A model generated the notes under the pieces. That model saw nothing but the letters and a program-made list of their open reading frames with translations. It searched no databases and was not told where the DNA came from. A DNA stretch of 64,000 bases from Mycobacterium attenuatum (GTDB lineage: Bacteria; Actinomycetota; Actinomycetes; Mycobacteriales; Mycobacteriaceae): NCBI RefSeq assembly GCF_900566085.1, contig NZ_UPHT01000148.1, positions 26,996-90,995 of the forward strand. The letters run 5' to 3'. The position numbers and the translations under genes were made by a program. Each line of letters starts with the position of its first letter. Positions within the stretch are counted from its first letter, which is position 1. This document shows, one piece after another, positions 41,368 through 49,567 of the stretch.

Positions 41368-42558
41368 ATGACGGTGTCGCGGCTGCAGCCCTACGCGACC
41401 ACGGTGTTCGCCGAAATGTCGGCGCTGGCCGCCCGTGTTGGCGCGGTGAACCTCGGGCAGGGGTTCCCCGACGAGGACGGGCCGCCGGCGATGCTGCGGG
41501 CCGCGCAAGAGGCCATCGCCGCCGGAGTCAACCAATATCCGCCGGGGATAGGCATCGCGGCCCTGCGGCAGGCCATCGCCGCCCAGCGCCGCCGGCATTT
41601 CGGCATCGAGTACGACCCCGATACCGAGGTGCTGGTCACGGTCGGGGCCACCGAAGCCATTGCCGCGTCGGTGCTGGGACTGGTCGAACCCGGCTCCGAG
41701 GTACTGCTGATCGAGCCGTTCTACGACTCCTACTCGCCGGTCGTGGCCATGGCCGGCGCGCATCGGGCGGCCGTGCCGCTGGTGGCCGATGGCTGCGGCT
41801 TCGCCCTGGACACCGACGCCGTGCGACGCGCCGTGACGCCGCGTACCACGGCGCTGATCGTCAACTCTCCGCACAATCCGACCGGCGCGGTGCTGGGGCG
41901 GGCCGAATTGGCGGCCATCGCGGAGATCGCCGTGGCCGCAGACCTTTTGGTGATCACCGACGAGGTATACGAACACTTGGTGTTTGACGGCCACGATCAC
42001 CTGCCGCTGGCCGGATTCGACGGCATGGCCGAGCGCACCGTCACCATCTCGAGTGCGGCCAAGATGTTCAACTGCACCGGCTGGAAGATCGGATGGGCTT
42101 GCGGCCCTGCACAACTGATCGCCGGGGTGCGCGCGGCCAAACAGTATCTGAGCTATGTGGGGGGCGCCCCGTTTCAGCCGGCGGTGGCGCTTGCGCTCAA
42201 CACCGAGGACGACTGGGTGGCCGCGCTGCGCAGCTCTTTGCAGACCAGACGCGATCGGCTGGCCGCCGGATTGGCCGAGACCGGTTTCGAGGTGCACGAC
42301 AGCTACGGCACCTACTTCGTATGCGCCGACCCGCGGCCGCTGGGTTACCACGACAGCGCCGCCTTCTGCGCGGCGCTGCCGGAGAAGGTGGGGGTGGCCG
42401 CCATCCCGATGTCGGCGTTCTGCGATCCGGCCGCGCAGCAGGCCGAGCTGTGGAATCACTTGGTGCGCTTCGCCTTCTGCAAACGCGACGACACCCTCGA
42501 CGAGGCGATCAGGCGACTTGCGGCACTGCGCGACGGGGCTACCCGGTTTTGCCCATGA
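41368..42558 (+). CDS. dapC: PLP-dependent aminotransferase DapC-like
   Basis: A 396-residue class I/II aminotransferase: GAVNLGQGFPDEDGPPAML, ITDEVYEHLVFDGHDHLPLAGFDGMAERTVTISSAAKMFNCTGWKIGWACGPAQLIAGV (PLP Lys in SSAAKMFNCTGWKIGW), YPPGIGIAALRQAIAAQRRRHFGI and RFAFCKRDDTLDEAIRRLA. M. tuberculosis Rv0858c is annotated as N-succinyldiaminopimelate aminotransferase DapC (lysine biosynthesis); substrate assignment here is by that match. The ATG at 41368 gives the conserved length. The 3' end overlaps the convergent SRPBCC gene by 20 bp. Confidence 0.9.
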   Translation: MTVSRLQPYATTVFAEMSALAARVGAVNLGQGFPDEDGPPAMLRAAQEAIAAGVNQYPPGIGIAALRQAIAAQRRRHFGIEYDPDTEVLVTVGATEAIAASVLGLVEPGSEVLLIEPFYDSYSPVVAMAGAHRAAVPLVADGCGFALDTDAVRRAVTPRTTALIVNSPHNPTGAVLGRAELAAIAEIAVAADLLVITDEVYEHLVFDGHDHLPLAGFDGMAERTVTISSAAKMFNCTGWKIGWACGPAQLIAGVRAAKQYLSYVGGAPFQPAVALALNTEDDWVAALRSSLQTRRDRLAAGLAETGFEVHDSYGTYFVCADPRPLGYHDSAAFCAALPEKVGVAAIPMSAFCDPAAQQAELWNHLVRFAFCKRDDTLDEAIRRLAALRDGATRFCP

Positions 42559-42988
42559 TGTGATTTCGCAGTCCCTCCAGGGCTGCGTGCAGGATCTTCT
42601 TGCGCGCCCGCTTGATCCAGAACTCGGGCAGCGGCGCCGACGGTTCCACCGTCAGGGTGAAGCGCACCCGGGTCCTGTCTTCCCCTTCGCGGCGCAGGTT
42701 GTACTCGCCGTGCTGCCCATGCTGCTGAGCGGTCTTGTGGGCATCCCAGACCATCCAGTCGGCACCCCAGTGGTATTCGAGCAGTTGGGTGTCCACGATG
42801 CCGGTCACTTTGACGGTGACCTTCACGTGGTGCGGACGACCGTCGGGATGGGTGTCGACGACCTCGACCCGCTTGTGCACCGACGACCACGACGGCACCG
42901 CGTCCATGTCGGCGAGCGCCTCCATGATTACCTCAGGGGGCGCATCGATGACGATTTCGCTCGACGCTTGTACGGCCACTGACACCAA
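42539..42988 (-). CDS. SRPBCC / START-fold protein (Rv0857-like)
   Basis: A 149-residue lipid-binding-fold protein: SSEIVIDAPPEVIMEALADMDAVPSWSSVHKRVEVVDTHPDGRPHHVKVTVKVTGIVDTQLLEYHW and WIKRARKKILHAALEGLRNHIMG (C-terminal helix). It is one of three close paralogues here with the next gene and the one at 44642. Possible roles are lipid transfer or polyketide-cyclase-like chemistry; no function is known. It overlaps the dapC 3' end. Confidence 0.87.
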   Translation of the reverse strand: MVSVAVQASSEIVIDAPPEVIMEALADMDAVPSWSSVHKRVEVVDTHPDGRPHHVKVTVKVTGIVDTQLLEYHWGADWMVWDAHKTAQQHGQHGEYNLRREGEDRTRVRFTLTVEPSAPLPEFWIKRARKKILHAALEGLRNHIMGKTG

Positions 42989-43031
42989 GTTAGCAACCGC
43001 GGTCCGGCTTGCGGTGCGGCGGAAACAGAAT

Positions 43032-43496
43032 CTAGGTCGGGCGATCCCGGTCGTTGCGGCCGCCGATCAGTTCGGTCAGTCCCTTCGCGGCGGCATCCAG
43101 CACGTGCTCACTGGCTCGCTTGACGATGAAGCCGGGAATCGGGCCCGCCGGTTCGACGGTGATGTCGAACCGCACCCGTGACGTGTCGACGCCTTCGGGC
43201 TTGACGGTGGTCTCGATGTGCTGGCCGTGCTGCTGGAATGTCTGGTCGGCGTCCCAGCACATCCAATCCGGGCCCCAGTGGTACTCCAGGATCTCCTTGT
43301 CGACCAGCCCAAGAATTTTGACCACGGCCTTCACGTGATGGGGGCGCCCGTCGGGGTAGTAGTCGATCACTTCCACCCGTTTGTGCAGCGGTGACCAGGA
43401 CGTCAGCACGCTCACATCTGCCAGCGCCTCCATGACCACTTCCGGAGGCGCATCGATGATGATCTCTCGCGATGCTTTGACGGCCACCAAGCTCAA
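43032..43496 (-). CDS. SRPBCC / START-fold protein (Rv0856-like)
   Basis: A 154-residue paralogue of the previous gene: SREIIIDAPPEVVMEALADVSVLTSWSPLHKRVEVIDYYPDGRPHHVKAVVKILGLVDKEILEYHWGPDWMCWD, and FIVKRASEHVLDAAAKGLTELI. About half of the residues are shared with the gene at 42539 by eye, indicating tandem duplication. It lies in the same direction as far and the other SRPBCC gene. Function unknown. Confidence 0.87.
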   Translation of the reverse strand: MSLVAVKASREIIIDAPPEVVMEALADVSVLTSWSPLHKRVEVIDYYPDGRPHHVKAVVKILGLVDKEILEYHWGPDWMCWDADQTFQQHGQHIETTVKPEGVDTSRVRFDITVEPAGPIPGFIVKRASEHVLDAAAKGLTELIGGRNDRDRPT

Positions 43497-43553
43497 GCTA
43501 GCAACGCCGCCATACCCGCGGACGTGATCAGGTCAATTCGACATAATAGGTGA

Positions 43554-44633
43554 CTACCAATTTATTTCGTTGATCGACGTGGTTGCTGCCGGTGGCGGCG
43601 CGACCGGTCCGGCCGGGGTTCGTGAGAAGCGCGGCGCCGGCGCGGCCTGATCCACACCGTGGGCACTGATCACCGTGGATCGGGCTCGCAAATGCGCGGT
43701 GGCGGCCGCTTCGCTCCAGGTCAGCACCGGCGTCACACAGGCATCGGTGCCGGCGAAAACCTCGGTCCACTGCTCGCGGGTCCGGCTGGCGAACCGCTCG
43801 GCAAAGATGGCGCGCATCCGCGGGTAGGAGCCGACGTCGAGTTGGTTGGGCACCTCTTGGGCCGTCAGACCCAGCCCGGCCAGCAACGCCGCGAAAAACT
43901 GCGGCTCGATGGCTCCCACCGCCAGGTACCTGCCGTCGGAGGTTTCATAGCAACCGTAGAACGGAGCGCCGCCGTCGAGCAGGAACGATTCGCGTTCGTC
44001 GCGCAGGCTCCCGATCGCCTTCATGGTCCACATCATCTGGGCCAGGATGCTGACCCCGTCGACCATCGCGGCGTCGATGACCTGGCCCTTGCCCGACCGC
44101 TCCCGCTCGTACAGTGCGGCCACGATACCCAGCAGTACCAGCATGGAGCCGCCACCGAAGTCGGCGACCAGGTTCAGCGGCGGCAGCGGCGGCCGGTCGC
44201 GGTAGCCGATCGCCGAGAGCGCACCGGTCTGCGAAAGGTAGTTGATGTCGTGGCCGGCCGTCGCGGCCAGCGGTCCGTCCTGTCCCCAGCCGGTGATACG
44301 CGCGAATATCAGCCGGGGATTGACCGCCGCGCACTCGTCCGGACCGATGCCGAGCCGCTCGCAGGTGCCGGGACGAAAGCAGTCCAGCAGCACATCGGCC
44401 TTGGCGGCCAACGCCAGCAACGCACCCGGCTGGGCCTTCACATCCAGGTCCACGATCCGCTTGCCGCGGTGCAGCAGATCCCGGTCCTCGGACGGCATGG
44501 TCAGCCCGCCGGGACGGCGCACCCGCACCACGTCGGCGCCGAGGTCGGCCAGCACCATCCCGGCATGCGGGCCGGGTCCGATACCGCCGAGTTCAATGAC
44601 CTTCACCCCGGCTAACGGGCCCCCGCCACTCAC
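43554..44633 (-). CDS. far: Fatty-acid-CoA racemase / class III CoA-transferase family protein Far
   Basis: A 359-residue CaiB/BaiF CoA-transferase-family protein: LAGVKVIELGGIGPGPHAGMVLADLGADVVRVRRPGG, DLLHRGKRIVDLDVKAQPGALLALAAKADVLLDCFRPGTCERLGIGPD, PRLIFARITGWGQDGPLAATAGHDINYLSQTGALSAIG (catalytic Asp and substrate-binding loop) and AMVDGVSILAQMMW. The family includes alpha-methylacyl-CoA racemases acting on branched lipid or bile-acid CoA esters; M. tuberculosis Rv0855 carries the same name and length. The GTG at 44633 lies 8 bp after the upstream SRPBCC stop. Confidence 0.92.
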   Translation of the reverse strand: MSGGGPLAGVKVIELGGIGPGPHAGMVLADLGADVVRVRRPGGLTMPSEDRDLLHRGKRIVDLDVKAQPGALLALAAKADVLLDCFRPGTCERLGIGPDECAAVNPRLIFARITGWGQDGPLAATAGHDINYLSQTGALSAIGYRDRPPLPPLNLVADFGGGSMLVLLGIVAALYERERSGKGQVIDAAMVDGVSILAQMMWTMKAIGSLRDERESFLLDGGAPFYGCYETSDGRYLAVGAIEPQFFAALLAGLGLTAQEVPNQLDVGSYPRMRAIFAERFASRTREQWTEVFAGTDACVTPVLTWSEAAATAHLRARSTVISAHGVDQAAPAPRFSRTPAGPVAPPPAATTSINEINW

Positions 44634-44641
44634 CGCGACCG

Positions 44642-45082
44642 TTAGCCCTTCTTGACCTTGAGCACCCGCTTGCGCAGCCCGTCGGTATTGATCTCGATGA
44701 CCCCTTTGATGGCGCGTTTGAGTACAAAGCCGGGCAGCGGCACCAGCGGGTCCAGGCTCAGGTCGAACTTCGTGCGGGTCTTGTCGCCTTCGGGCGTCAG
44801 CGTGTAGCCCCCTTCTTGGTTGCGCGACGCCTTCCCGCTTTCCTGCGTCCAGGTGACGCCGTCGTCGCGCCAGCTGTAGGCGAGCACGATTTCGTCGGTG
44901 ACCCCGGCGGTCTTGACTTTCATCCGGGCGCGCCGCGGCCGGCCATCCTCGTCGCGGTCGAGCACTTCTGCGCTCTGATGGATGTCGGACCACTCGGGCA
45001 TTGCCTCCACGTCGGCGACGACGTCGAGGATTTCCTTGGGACTTGCTTCGATGACTACTTCGCGGGATTCCTTGACTGCCAT
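44642..45082 (-). CDS. SRPBCC / START-fold protein (Rv0854-like)
   Basis: A 146-residue paralogue of the two preceding proteins: SREVVIEASPKEILDVVADVEAMPEWSDIHQSAEVLDRDEDGRPRRARMKVKTAGVTDEIVLAYSWRDDGVTWTQ, and FVLKRAIKGVIEINTDGLRKRVLKVKKG. Within the block it is the first gene and is followed by far, then two more SRPBCC genes. Function unknown; position beside a racemase suggests a role in the same lipid pathway. Confidence 0.87.
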   Translation of the reverse strand: MAVKESREVVIEASPKEILDVVADVEAMPEWSDIHQSAEVLDRDEDGRPRRARMKVKTAGVTDEIVLAYSWRDDGVTWTQESGKASRNQEGGYTLTPEGDKTRTKFDLSLDPLVPLPGFVLKRAIKGVIEINTDGLRKRVLKVKKG

Positions 45083-45147
45083 GGCGCCGACGATAGCGCG
45101 ACCGCGCCTCGGCCGGAATGGTTTCGACCGGGCGTACCGTCGACTGC

Positions 45148-46842
45148 GTGATCGATCGTGCAGCTGGCCCCGGGGAACCCGGATACACCGTCGGCGACTA
45201 CCTGCTGGACCGCCTCGCCGAACTCGGCGTGTCCGAAATCTTCGGCGTGCCCGGGGACTACAACCTGGAATTCCTCGACCACATCGTCGCCCATCCGGTC
45301 ATTCGGTGGGTGGGCAACGCCAACGAGCTCAACGCCGGCTATGCCGCCGACGGCTACGGTCGTTTGCGCGGAATATCAGCTGTGGTAACGACATTCGGCG
45401 TTGGCGAACTCTCGGCGGCCAATGCGATCGCGGGTAGCTACGCCGAGCATGTGCCGGTGGTCCATATCGTCGGCGGCCCCTCCAAAGATGCTCAGGGCAC
45501 CCGGCGGGCGCTGCACCATTCGCTCGGCGACGGGGACTTCGAGCACTTTTTGCGGATCAGCCGCGAAATCACCTGCGCCCAGGCCAATCTCATGCCGGCA
45601 ACGGCATGCCGGGAGATCGACCGGGTGCTGTGTGAGGTGCGGGAGCAGAAGCGGCCTGGATACCTGCTGCTGTCCACCGACGTGGCCCGATTCCCCACCG
45701 AACCGCCCGGCGCACCGCTACCCCCTTACGGCGGCGGCACCAGTCCGCGTGCGCTGTCACTGTTCACCGAGGCCGCCGCCGCACTGATCGGCCAGTACCA
45801 GCTGACCGTGCTGGCGGATCTGCTGGTTCATCGGTTGCGGGCGGTCGACGAGCTAGAGGCGTTGCTGGCCGCCGATGTGGTGCCGCATGCCACGCTGATG
45901 TGGGGCAAGAGTCTGCTCGACGAGAGCTCGCCCAACTTTTTGGGCATCTATGCCGGAGCCGCCAGCGCCGAGCGGGTACGCGCGGCGATCGAGCACGCGC
46001 CCGTGCTGGTGACGGCCGGGGTGGTGTTCACCGACATGGTCAGCGGATTCTTCAGCCAGCGAATCGACCCGGCGCGCACCATCGACATCGGCCAGTACCA
46101 AAGCACGGTGGCCGGCCGGGTGTTCGCGCCGCTGGAGATGAGCGCCGCCCTGCGCGGGCTCGCCGAGATCCTGACCGGGCGCGGGATAGCCTCACCCCCC
46201 GTGCCCGCGCCGGATGACCACCGTCCGGTATCGACTCCGCAGCGCGATGACGCTCTGACCCAGCCGATGTTGTGGGACCGGGTCAATGACGCGCTTACCC
46301 CCGGCAATGTGGTGTTGGCCGAGCAGGGCACGTCGTTCTACGGCATGGCCGACCACCGGTTGCCGCACGGGGTCACCTTCATCGGTCAACCTCTTTGGGG
46401 CTCAATCGGTTACACGTTGCCGGCGGCGCTGGGGGCCGCGGTGGCGCATCGTGACCGCAGGACCGTGCTGTTGATCGGCGACGGAGCCGCCCAGTTGACC
46501 GTCCAGGAAATCGGCAATTTCACCCGGGAGGGTCTATCCCCCGTCATCGTGGTGGTCAACAACGACGGCTACACCATCGAACGGGCGATCCACGGCGAAA
46601 CGGCCCCCTACAACGACATTGCGGCCTGGAGCTGGACCGACATCCCCAGTGCGTTGGGAGTGACCGACCACCTGGCGTTTCGGGCGCGGACCTACGGCGA
46701 ACTCGACGATGCACTCACCGCGGCCGCGGCGCACCGGGACCGTTTGGTGCTTGTCGAAGCGGTGCTGCCGCGGCTCGAAATCCCGCATCTGCTCAGCGAT
46801 CTCGTCGCGCCCACATCTCCGGATGGCACCGCGCGCCGCTGA
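45148..46842 (+). CDS. pdc: ThDP-dependent alpha-keto-acid (indolepyruvate/pyruvate-type) decarboxylase
   Basis: A 564-residue thiamine-diphosphate enzyme: YTVGDYLLDRLAELGVSEIFGVPGDYNLEFLDHIV (Pyr domain, with the catalytic Glu cofactor-binding region), NAGYAADGYGRLRGISAVVTTFGVGELSAANAIAGSYAE, and the PP domain GDGAAQLTVQEIGNFTREGLSPVIVVVNNDGYTIE (GDG-x-NN ThDP/Mg motif). It decarboxylates branched or aromatic 2-keto acids; Rv0853c is described as such. The GTG at 45148 gives a length near that remembered (560); an ATG at 45118 adds ten codons. Confidence 0.88.
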   Translation: MIDRAAGPGEPGYTVGDYLLDRLAELGVSEIFGVPGDYNLEFLDHIVAHPVIRWVGNANELNAGYAADGYGRLRGISAVVTTFGVGELSAANAIAGSYAEHVPVVHIVGGPSKDAQGTRRALHHSLGDGDFEHFLRISREITCAQANLMPATACREIDRVLCEVREQKRPGYLLLSTDVARFPTEPPGAPLPPYGGGTSPRALSLFTEAAAALIGQYQLTVLADLLVHRLRAVDELEALLAADVVPHATLMWGKSLLDESSPNFLGIYAGAASAERVRAAIEHAPVLVTAGVVFTDMVSGFFSQRIDPARTIDIGQYQSTVAGRVFAPLEMSAALRGLAEILTGRGIASPPVPAPDDHRPVSTPQRDDALTQPMLWDRVNDALTPGNVVLAEQGTSFYGMADHRLPHGVTFIGQPLWGSIGYTLPAALGAAVAHRDRRTVLLIGDGAAQLTVQEIGNFTREGLSPVIVVVNNDGYTIERAIHGETAPYNDIAAWSWTDIPSALGVTDHLAFRARTYGELDDALTAAAAHRDRLVLVEAVLPRLEIPHLLSDLVAPTSPDGTARR

Positions 46843-46843
46843 C

Positions 46844-47041
46844 TCAGTCCCGGTGCGGTGTCCGCTCCGCCGCAGCACCGCCTCGACGAGCACCAAGGAT
46901 CGCACGGATGGTGCGCCGGCAACGCCCGCAATCGGCGCCTGCTCCGCAGGCCAGCGCAACATCTTTGGTGGTCGATGCACCGGCCGCAACGGTTTCGGCC
47001 ACCATCTGACTGGTGATGCCGTTACACAGGCAGACATACAT
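46844..47041 (-). CDS. Bacterioferritin-associated ferredoxin-like (BFD) [2Fe-2S] protein
   Basis: A 65-residue protein: MYVCLCNGITSQMVAETVAAGASTTKDVALACGAGADCGRCRRTIRAIL. The four Cys of the BFD fold, in CxC and later CxxC arrangement (VCLCNG, DCGRC), bind a [2Fe-2S] cluster. Family members release iron from bacterioferritin. It is the last gene of the operon after the hypothetical gene at 47054, 12 bp away. Confidence 0.85.
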   Translation of the reverse strand: MYVCLCNGITSQMVAETVAAGASTTKDVALACGAGADCGRCRRTIRAILGARRGGAAAERTPHRD

Positions 47042-47053
47042 CGAGCGTTCCGC

Positions 47054-47704
47054 TCAATCCGTCTGGATCCGCATCATCTCGGCGAACCGGCCCACGAACA
47101 GCGGTGGGTAGGCACCGACCCCGGCGCGGCCCATCCACTGGGCCGCGGCGTCGGGATGGTCGATCCACGCCCGGGCGCGCTCTTCGTCCTGGAACTCCTG
47201 CAGGATCAAGACCTCGTGCTCGTCGTCGAAAGCCTGGAAAACCCATGTCTTTCGGATGCCGGCGGCGGTGAACCGCGCCATCGCAAGGCCGACCTCGGCG
47301 GTCAGCGACGACACGTCGTCCACCGAAGCGATCCCGGCCACCACGACCCCAGGTGCCCGGCGAGCGGCCGCAGCGGGGGCCTCGGCAATGAACCTGTCCA
47401 CGATCTCGCCGGCGAAGACCGCCGGGATGTCCTCGACACCCACCGCGTCGAACCATTCGAAGAACACCCGGGAGCGCAACAGCTCCACGATGGGCTCGCG
47501 GCTGTGCACTCCGATCATCACCAGGACTCGGCCGTAGTCGTGGGTCGAGGTATAGACCAGAACGTGATGGGCTCCGATAGCGGCCAGCGCCGACTTCTTG
47601 CCCTGCAGCAGCGGCCACACCCGGCGCGGATCCGGGACCCGATAGTCGGACACGATCACCATCGAATGGATGTCGTTGGTCATGGTCGTATTGCCGTCAC
47701 CCAC
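47054..47704 (-). CDS. Conserved hypothetical protein, duplicated ABM-like ferredoxin-fold
   Basis: A 216-residue soluble protein. Two similar halves are suggested by eye: VIVSDYRVPDPRRVWPLL...HVLVYTSTHDYGRVLVMIGVHSREPIVELLRSRVFFEWFDAVGVEDIPAVFAG and VGLAMARFTAAGIRKTWVFQAFDDEHEVLILQEFQDEERARAWIDHPDAAAQWMGRAGVGAYPPLFVGRFAEMM. Each has an alpha-beta pattern as in ABM-type domains. The GTG at 47704 is preceded by AGGAGG. It lies between an Mce-associated gene and the BFD gene; function unknown. Confidence 0.75.
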   Translation of the reverse strand: MGDGNTTMTNDIHSMVIVSDYRVPDPRRVWPLLQGKKSALAAIGAHHVLVYTSTHDYGRVLVMIGVHSREPIVELLRSRVFFEWFDAVGVEDIPAVFAGEIVDRFIAEAPAAAARRAPGVVVAGIASVDDVSSLTAEVGLAMARFTAAGIRKTWVFQAFDDEHEVLILQEFQDEERARAWIDHPDAAAQWMGRAGVGAYPPLFVGRFAEMMRIQTD

Positions 47705-47712
47705 GGGCCCTC

Positions 47713-47745
47713 CTACACCGGATCTACACCGGATCTACACCGGAT
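47713..47745. repeat. 11-bp direct repeat, three perfect copies
   Basis: CTACACCGGAT is repeated three times (47713-47723, 47724-47734, 47735-47745). On the minus strand it spans the stop codon of the upstream Mce-associated gene and the spacer just ahead of the AGGAGG site of the next gene, so copy number could alter spacing without changing either protein. Confidence 0.9.
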
Positions 47746-48325
47746 CAAACGAGGAGATGAGCCACTTTCCGTCGGCCTTGGTCAGCTTGATCAGGACGCT
47801 GCTGGACCTCAACGTCGGCTCCGGCCGGTCGGCGCTTTGGGTGCTTTGGTTGACGAACACCAGCACCACTGCCGAGTCCGGATGCAATTCGGATACGGCG
47901 GCGCGAAGCACCACCGCGCTCGTCTTGACCGACTTCTGCTTGGCGGCCGGTGCCAGAATCTGGCGGGTGAACTGATCAAAATACGACAAGAAGTCGCCGG
48001 TCAGACGCGACCGAGCGGAATCGAAATCGCGGTCCAGAGTATCCGGGGAGTACGACAGGATCGCTATGGTGCCGTCGGTAGCCGCCGCGACGGCCGACTT
48101 GGCGGCCTGGTCATCGACTTCGCTATCCGGCCGATAGGAGAAGAAATACAGTCCGGCCAGCAGCGCCACCGAGGCCGCCGCCAGCAACGCCACCAGCGCC
48201 GCGACCGCCTTGCCCGACGCGAGCTTGCCCATCCAGCCGGCGCGGCGTTTCCGTGCGGGCTGGTCGCTTTGCCCTCCGGGCTCGACCTCCGCGGTGTCGT
48301 CGACCGTTGTCTCCCGTGCGGTCAT
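47735..48325 (-). CDS. Mce-associated membrane protein
   Basis: A 196-residue protein with a basic cytosolic N terminus (QPARKRRAGWMGKL), one TM helix (VAALVALLAAASVALLAGLYFF, about residues 40-62) and a periplasmic domain containing DDQAAKSAVAAATDGTIAILSYSPDTLDRDFDSARSRLTGDFLSYFDQF, the hallmark of Mce-associated (Mam/OmamA-like) proteins. These stabilise MCE lipid importers. No mce gene is in this window. It overlaps the upstream Mce-associated gene by 4 bp. Confidence 0.85.
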   Translation of the reverse strand: MTARETTVDDTAEVEPGGQSDQPARKRRAGWMGKLASGKAVAALVALLAAASVALLAGLYFFSYRPDSEVDDQAAKSAVAAATDGTIAILSYSPDTLDRDFDSARSRLTGDFLSYFDQFTRQILAPAAKQKSVKTSAVVLRAAVSELHPDSAVVLVFVNQSTQSADRPEPTLRSSSVLIKLTKADGKWLISSFDPV

Positions 48326-49215
48326 GGCACAAACTCGACTTTCGACATCTTGAGCTGATCGCCCTCACGGGTGATGGTGACGATCAGCCGGAACTTGCGA
48401 GGATCCTGCTTGGCCCCGGCGGCATTGGTGACTTCGGAGGTCGAGGCGACCAGCACCACCGCCGAGTCGTCGGTCACGCTGTCCAGGTCGACGGCGACGG
48501 CTTGCACACTGCCCTGCTCGACTACCTTCGACTGTTCGACCACCGCGACGAAATCGTCTGCCACCTTTGCCATGTCGTCGCGAAACGTTCCGGTGGAGTC
48601 GTCGAGGATGCGCTGCACGTCGTGCTTGGCGTTGTTGAAGTCCAGCGATGTCAACGTCACGACGCCCTGTCGCGCCGCTGCGGCAAACTCGGCCACTCGC
48701 TCGCGGTGGCGGATCGCATCGCGATGCTGCACAACCATGTACACGCTGCCCGAGAGCGCGGCCAGAATGACGGCGACGGCCAGGACGGCGGCAACGACGG
48801 AGCGGTTGAGACGCAGCCGGCGTCGAGGCCGTGCTGGCAACGCTTCCGCATCGGCGGACCCATCGGCGTCGTGGTCCCCGGCTTCGACGTCCGAAACGGG
48901 CTCGGCCCCGATGTTTTCGAATTCGGACTCCGAACCCTCGGGCTCCGCTTCGGACACCGTCGCGTCCGCGTCGACTTCTTCTTCTGCGGGGACGGCCGCA
49001 TCTGCTGGCGGGCCTTCAGCGGCTTCGGCCTGGCGGCGCAACTGAATTGCGCGGGCGCGGGCGCGGGCGGCGGCGGCCAGGGCTTCGGCTTCGGCGGCTT
49101 CCGCGTCGGCCTGTTCGGCCAGTGCCCGCAATTGGGCTGCGGTGCTTGCTGTTTGGTCGTCGCTCACCAGAAGCGATCGTGGGTCAGCGGCGTCGGGTTC
49201 GCTGCCGGCGCTCAT
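48322..49215 (-). CDS. Mce-associated membrane protein with long acidic N terminus
   Basis: A 297-residue protein. An Ala/Glu-rich helical stretch (QLRALAEQADAEAAEAEALAAAARARARAIQLRRQAEAAEG, probably coiled coil) is followed by an acidic linker and a TM helix (VVAAVLAVAVILAALSGSVYMVVQH, about residues 140-165). The outer domain (FAAAARQGVVTLTSLDFNNAKHDVQRILDDSTGTFRDDMAKVADDFVAVVEQSKVVEQG) is of the Mce-associated type. Paired with the gene at 47735 through a 4-bp overlap. Confidence 0.85.
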   Translation of the reverse strand: MSAGSEPDAADPRSLLVSDDQTASTAAQLRALAEQADAEAAEAEALAAAARARARAIQLRRQAEAAEGPPADAAVPAEEEVDADATVSEAEPEGSESEFENIGAEPVSDVEAGDHDADGSADAEALPARPRRRLRLNRSVVAAVLAVAVILAALSGSVYMVVQHRDAIRHRERVAEFAAAARQGVVTLTSLDFNNAKHDVQRILDDSTGTFRDDMAKVADDFVAVVEQSKVVEQGSVQAVAVDLDSVTDDSAVVLVASTSEVTNAAGAKQDPRKFRLIVTITREGDQLKMSKVEFVP

Positions 49216-49567
49216 GATTCACCAGTCCGACGGAGCGACTGCTTGGGTAACTCAACGCGGAACTCCTCTGCCCCTGGTCCGCCAGTGGCCGCTGCACTGA
49301 TCGAACGTGCCGGTTGATGTCGAATGCCGCGGCACCACCGACCTCGCTGTTGCGCCACCCTACTAGGCATCGGCGATAACAGGCGAGCACCCGGGCCGAC
49401 GGTGCGTGATCGCAGAGCCAAGTCATCACCTTCTACCCCGAGACCACCGCAGCCGTGTGCTAGACGATCCTACATCCAGCGGAAATAGCATTCTCACATT
49501 GAACATATCCGTCCGGGCGGCAGTGCCCATGAAGACCCTGCAGCGCAGCCCGCTCCTTGGCATCGGT
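49216..49567. other. Intergenic, no gene seen
   Basis: About 350 bp between the Mce-associated gene start and the end of the fadD gene. It should contain the promoter of the 49215-46844 operon. No frame carries recognisable content, and no RNA-like structure is evident. Confidence 0.4.

Noticed and set aside
46709..48358. 549-codon plus-strand frame over the Bfd and Mce-associated genes
   Set aside because: Antisense to four genes with clear motifs or coupled overlaps; His/Arg/Gly-rich shadow translation.
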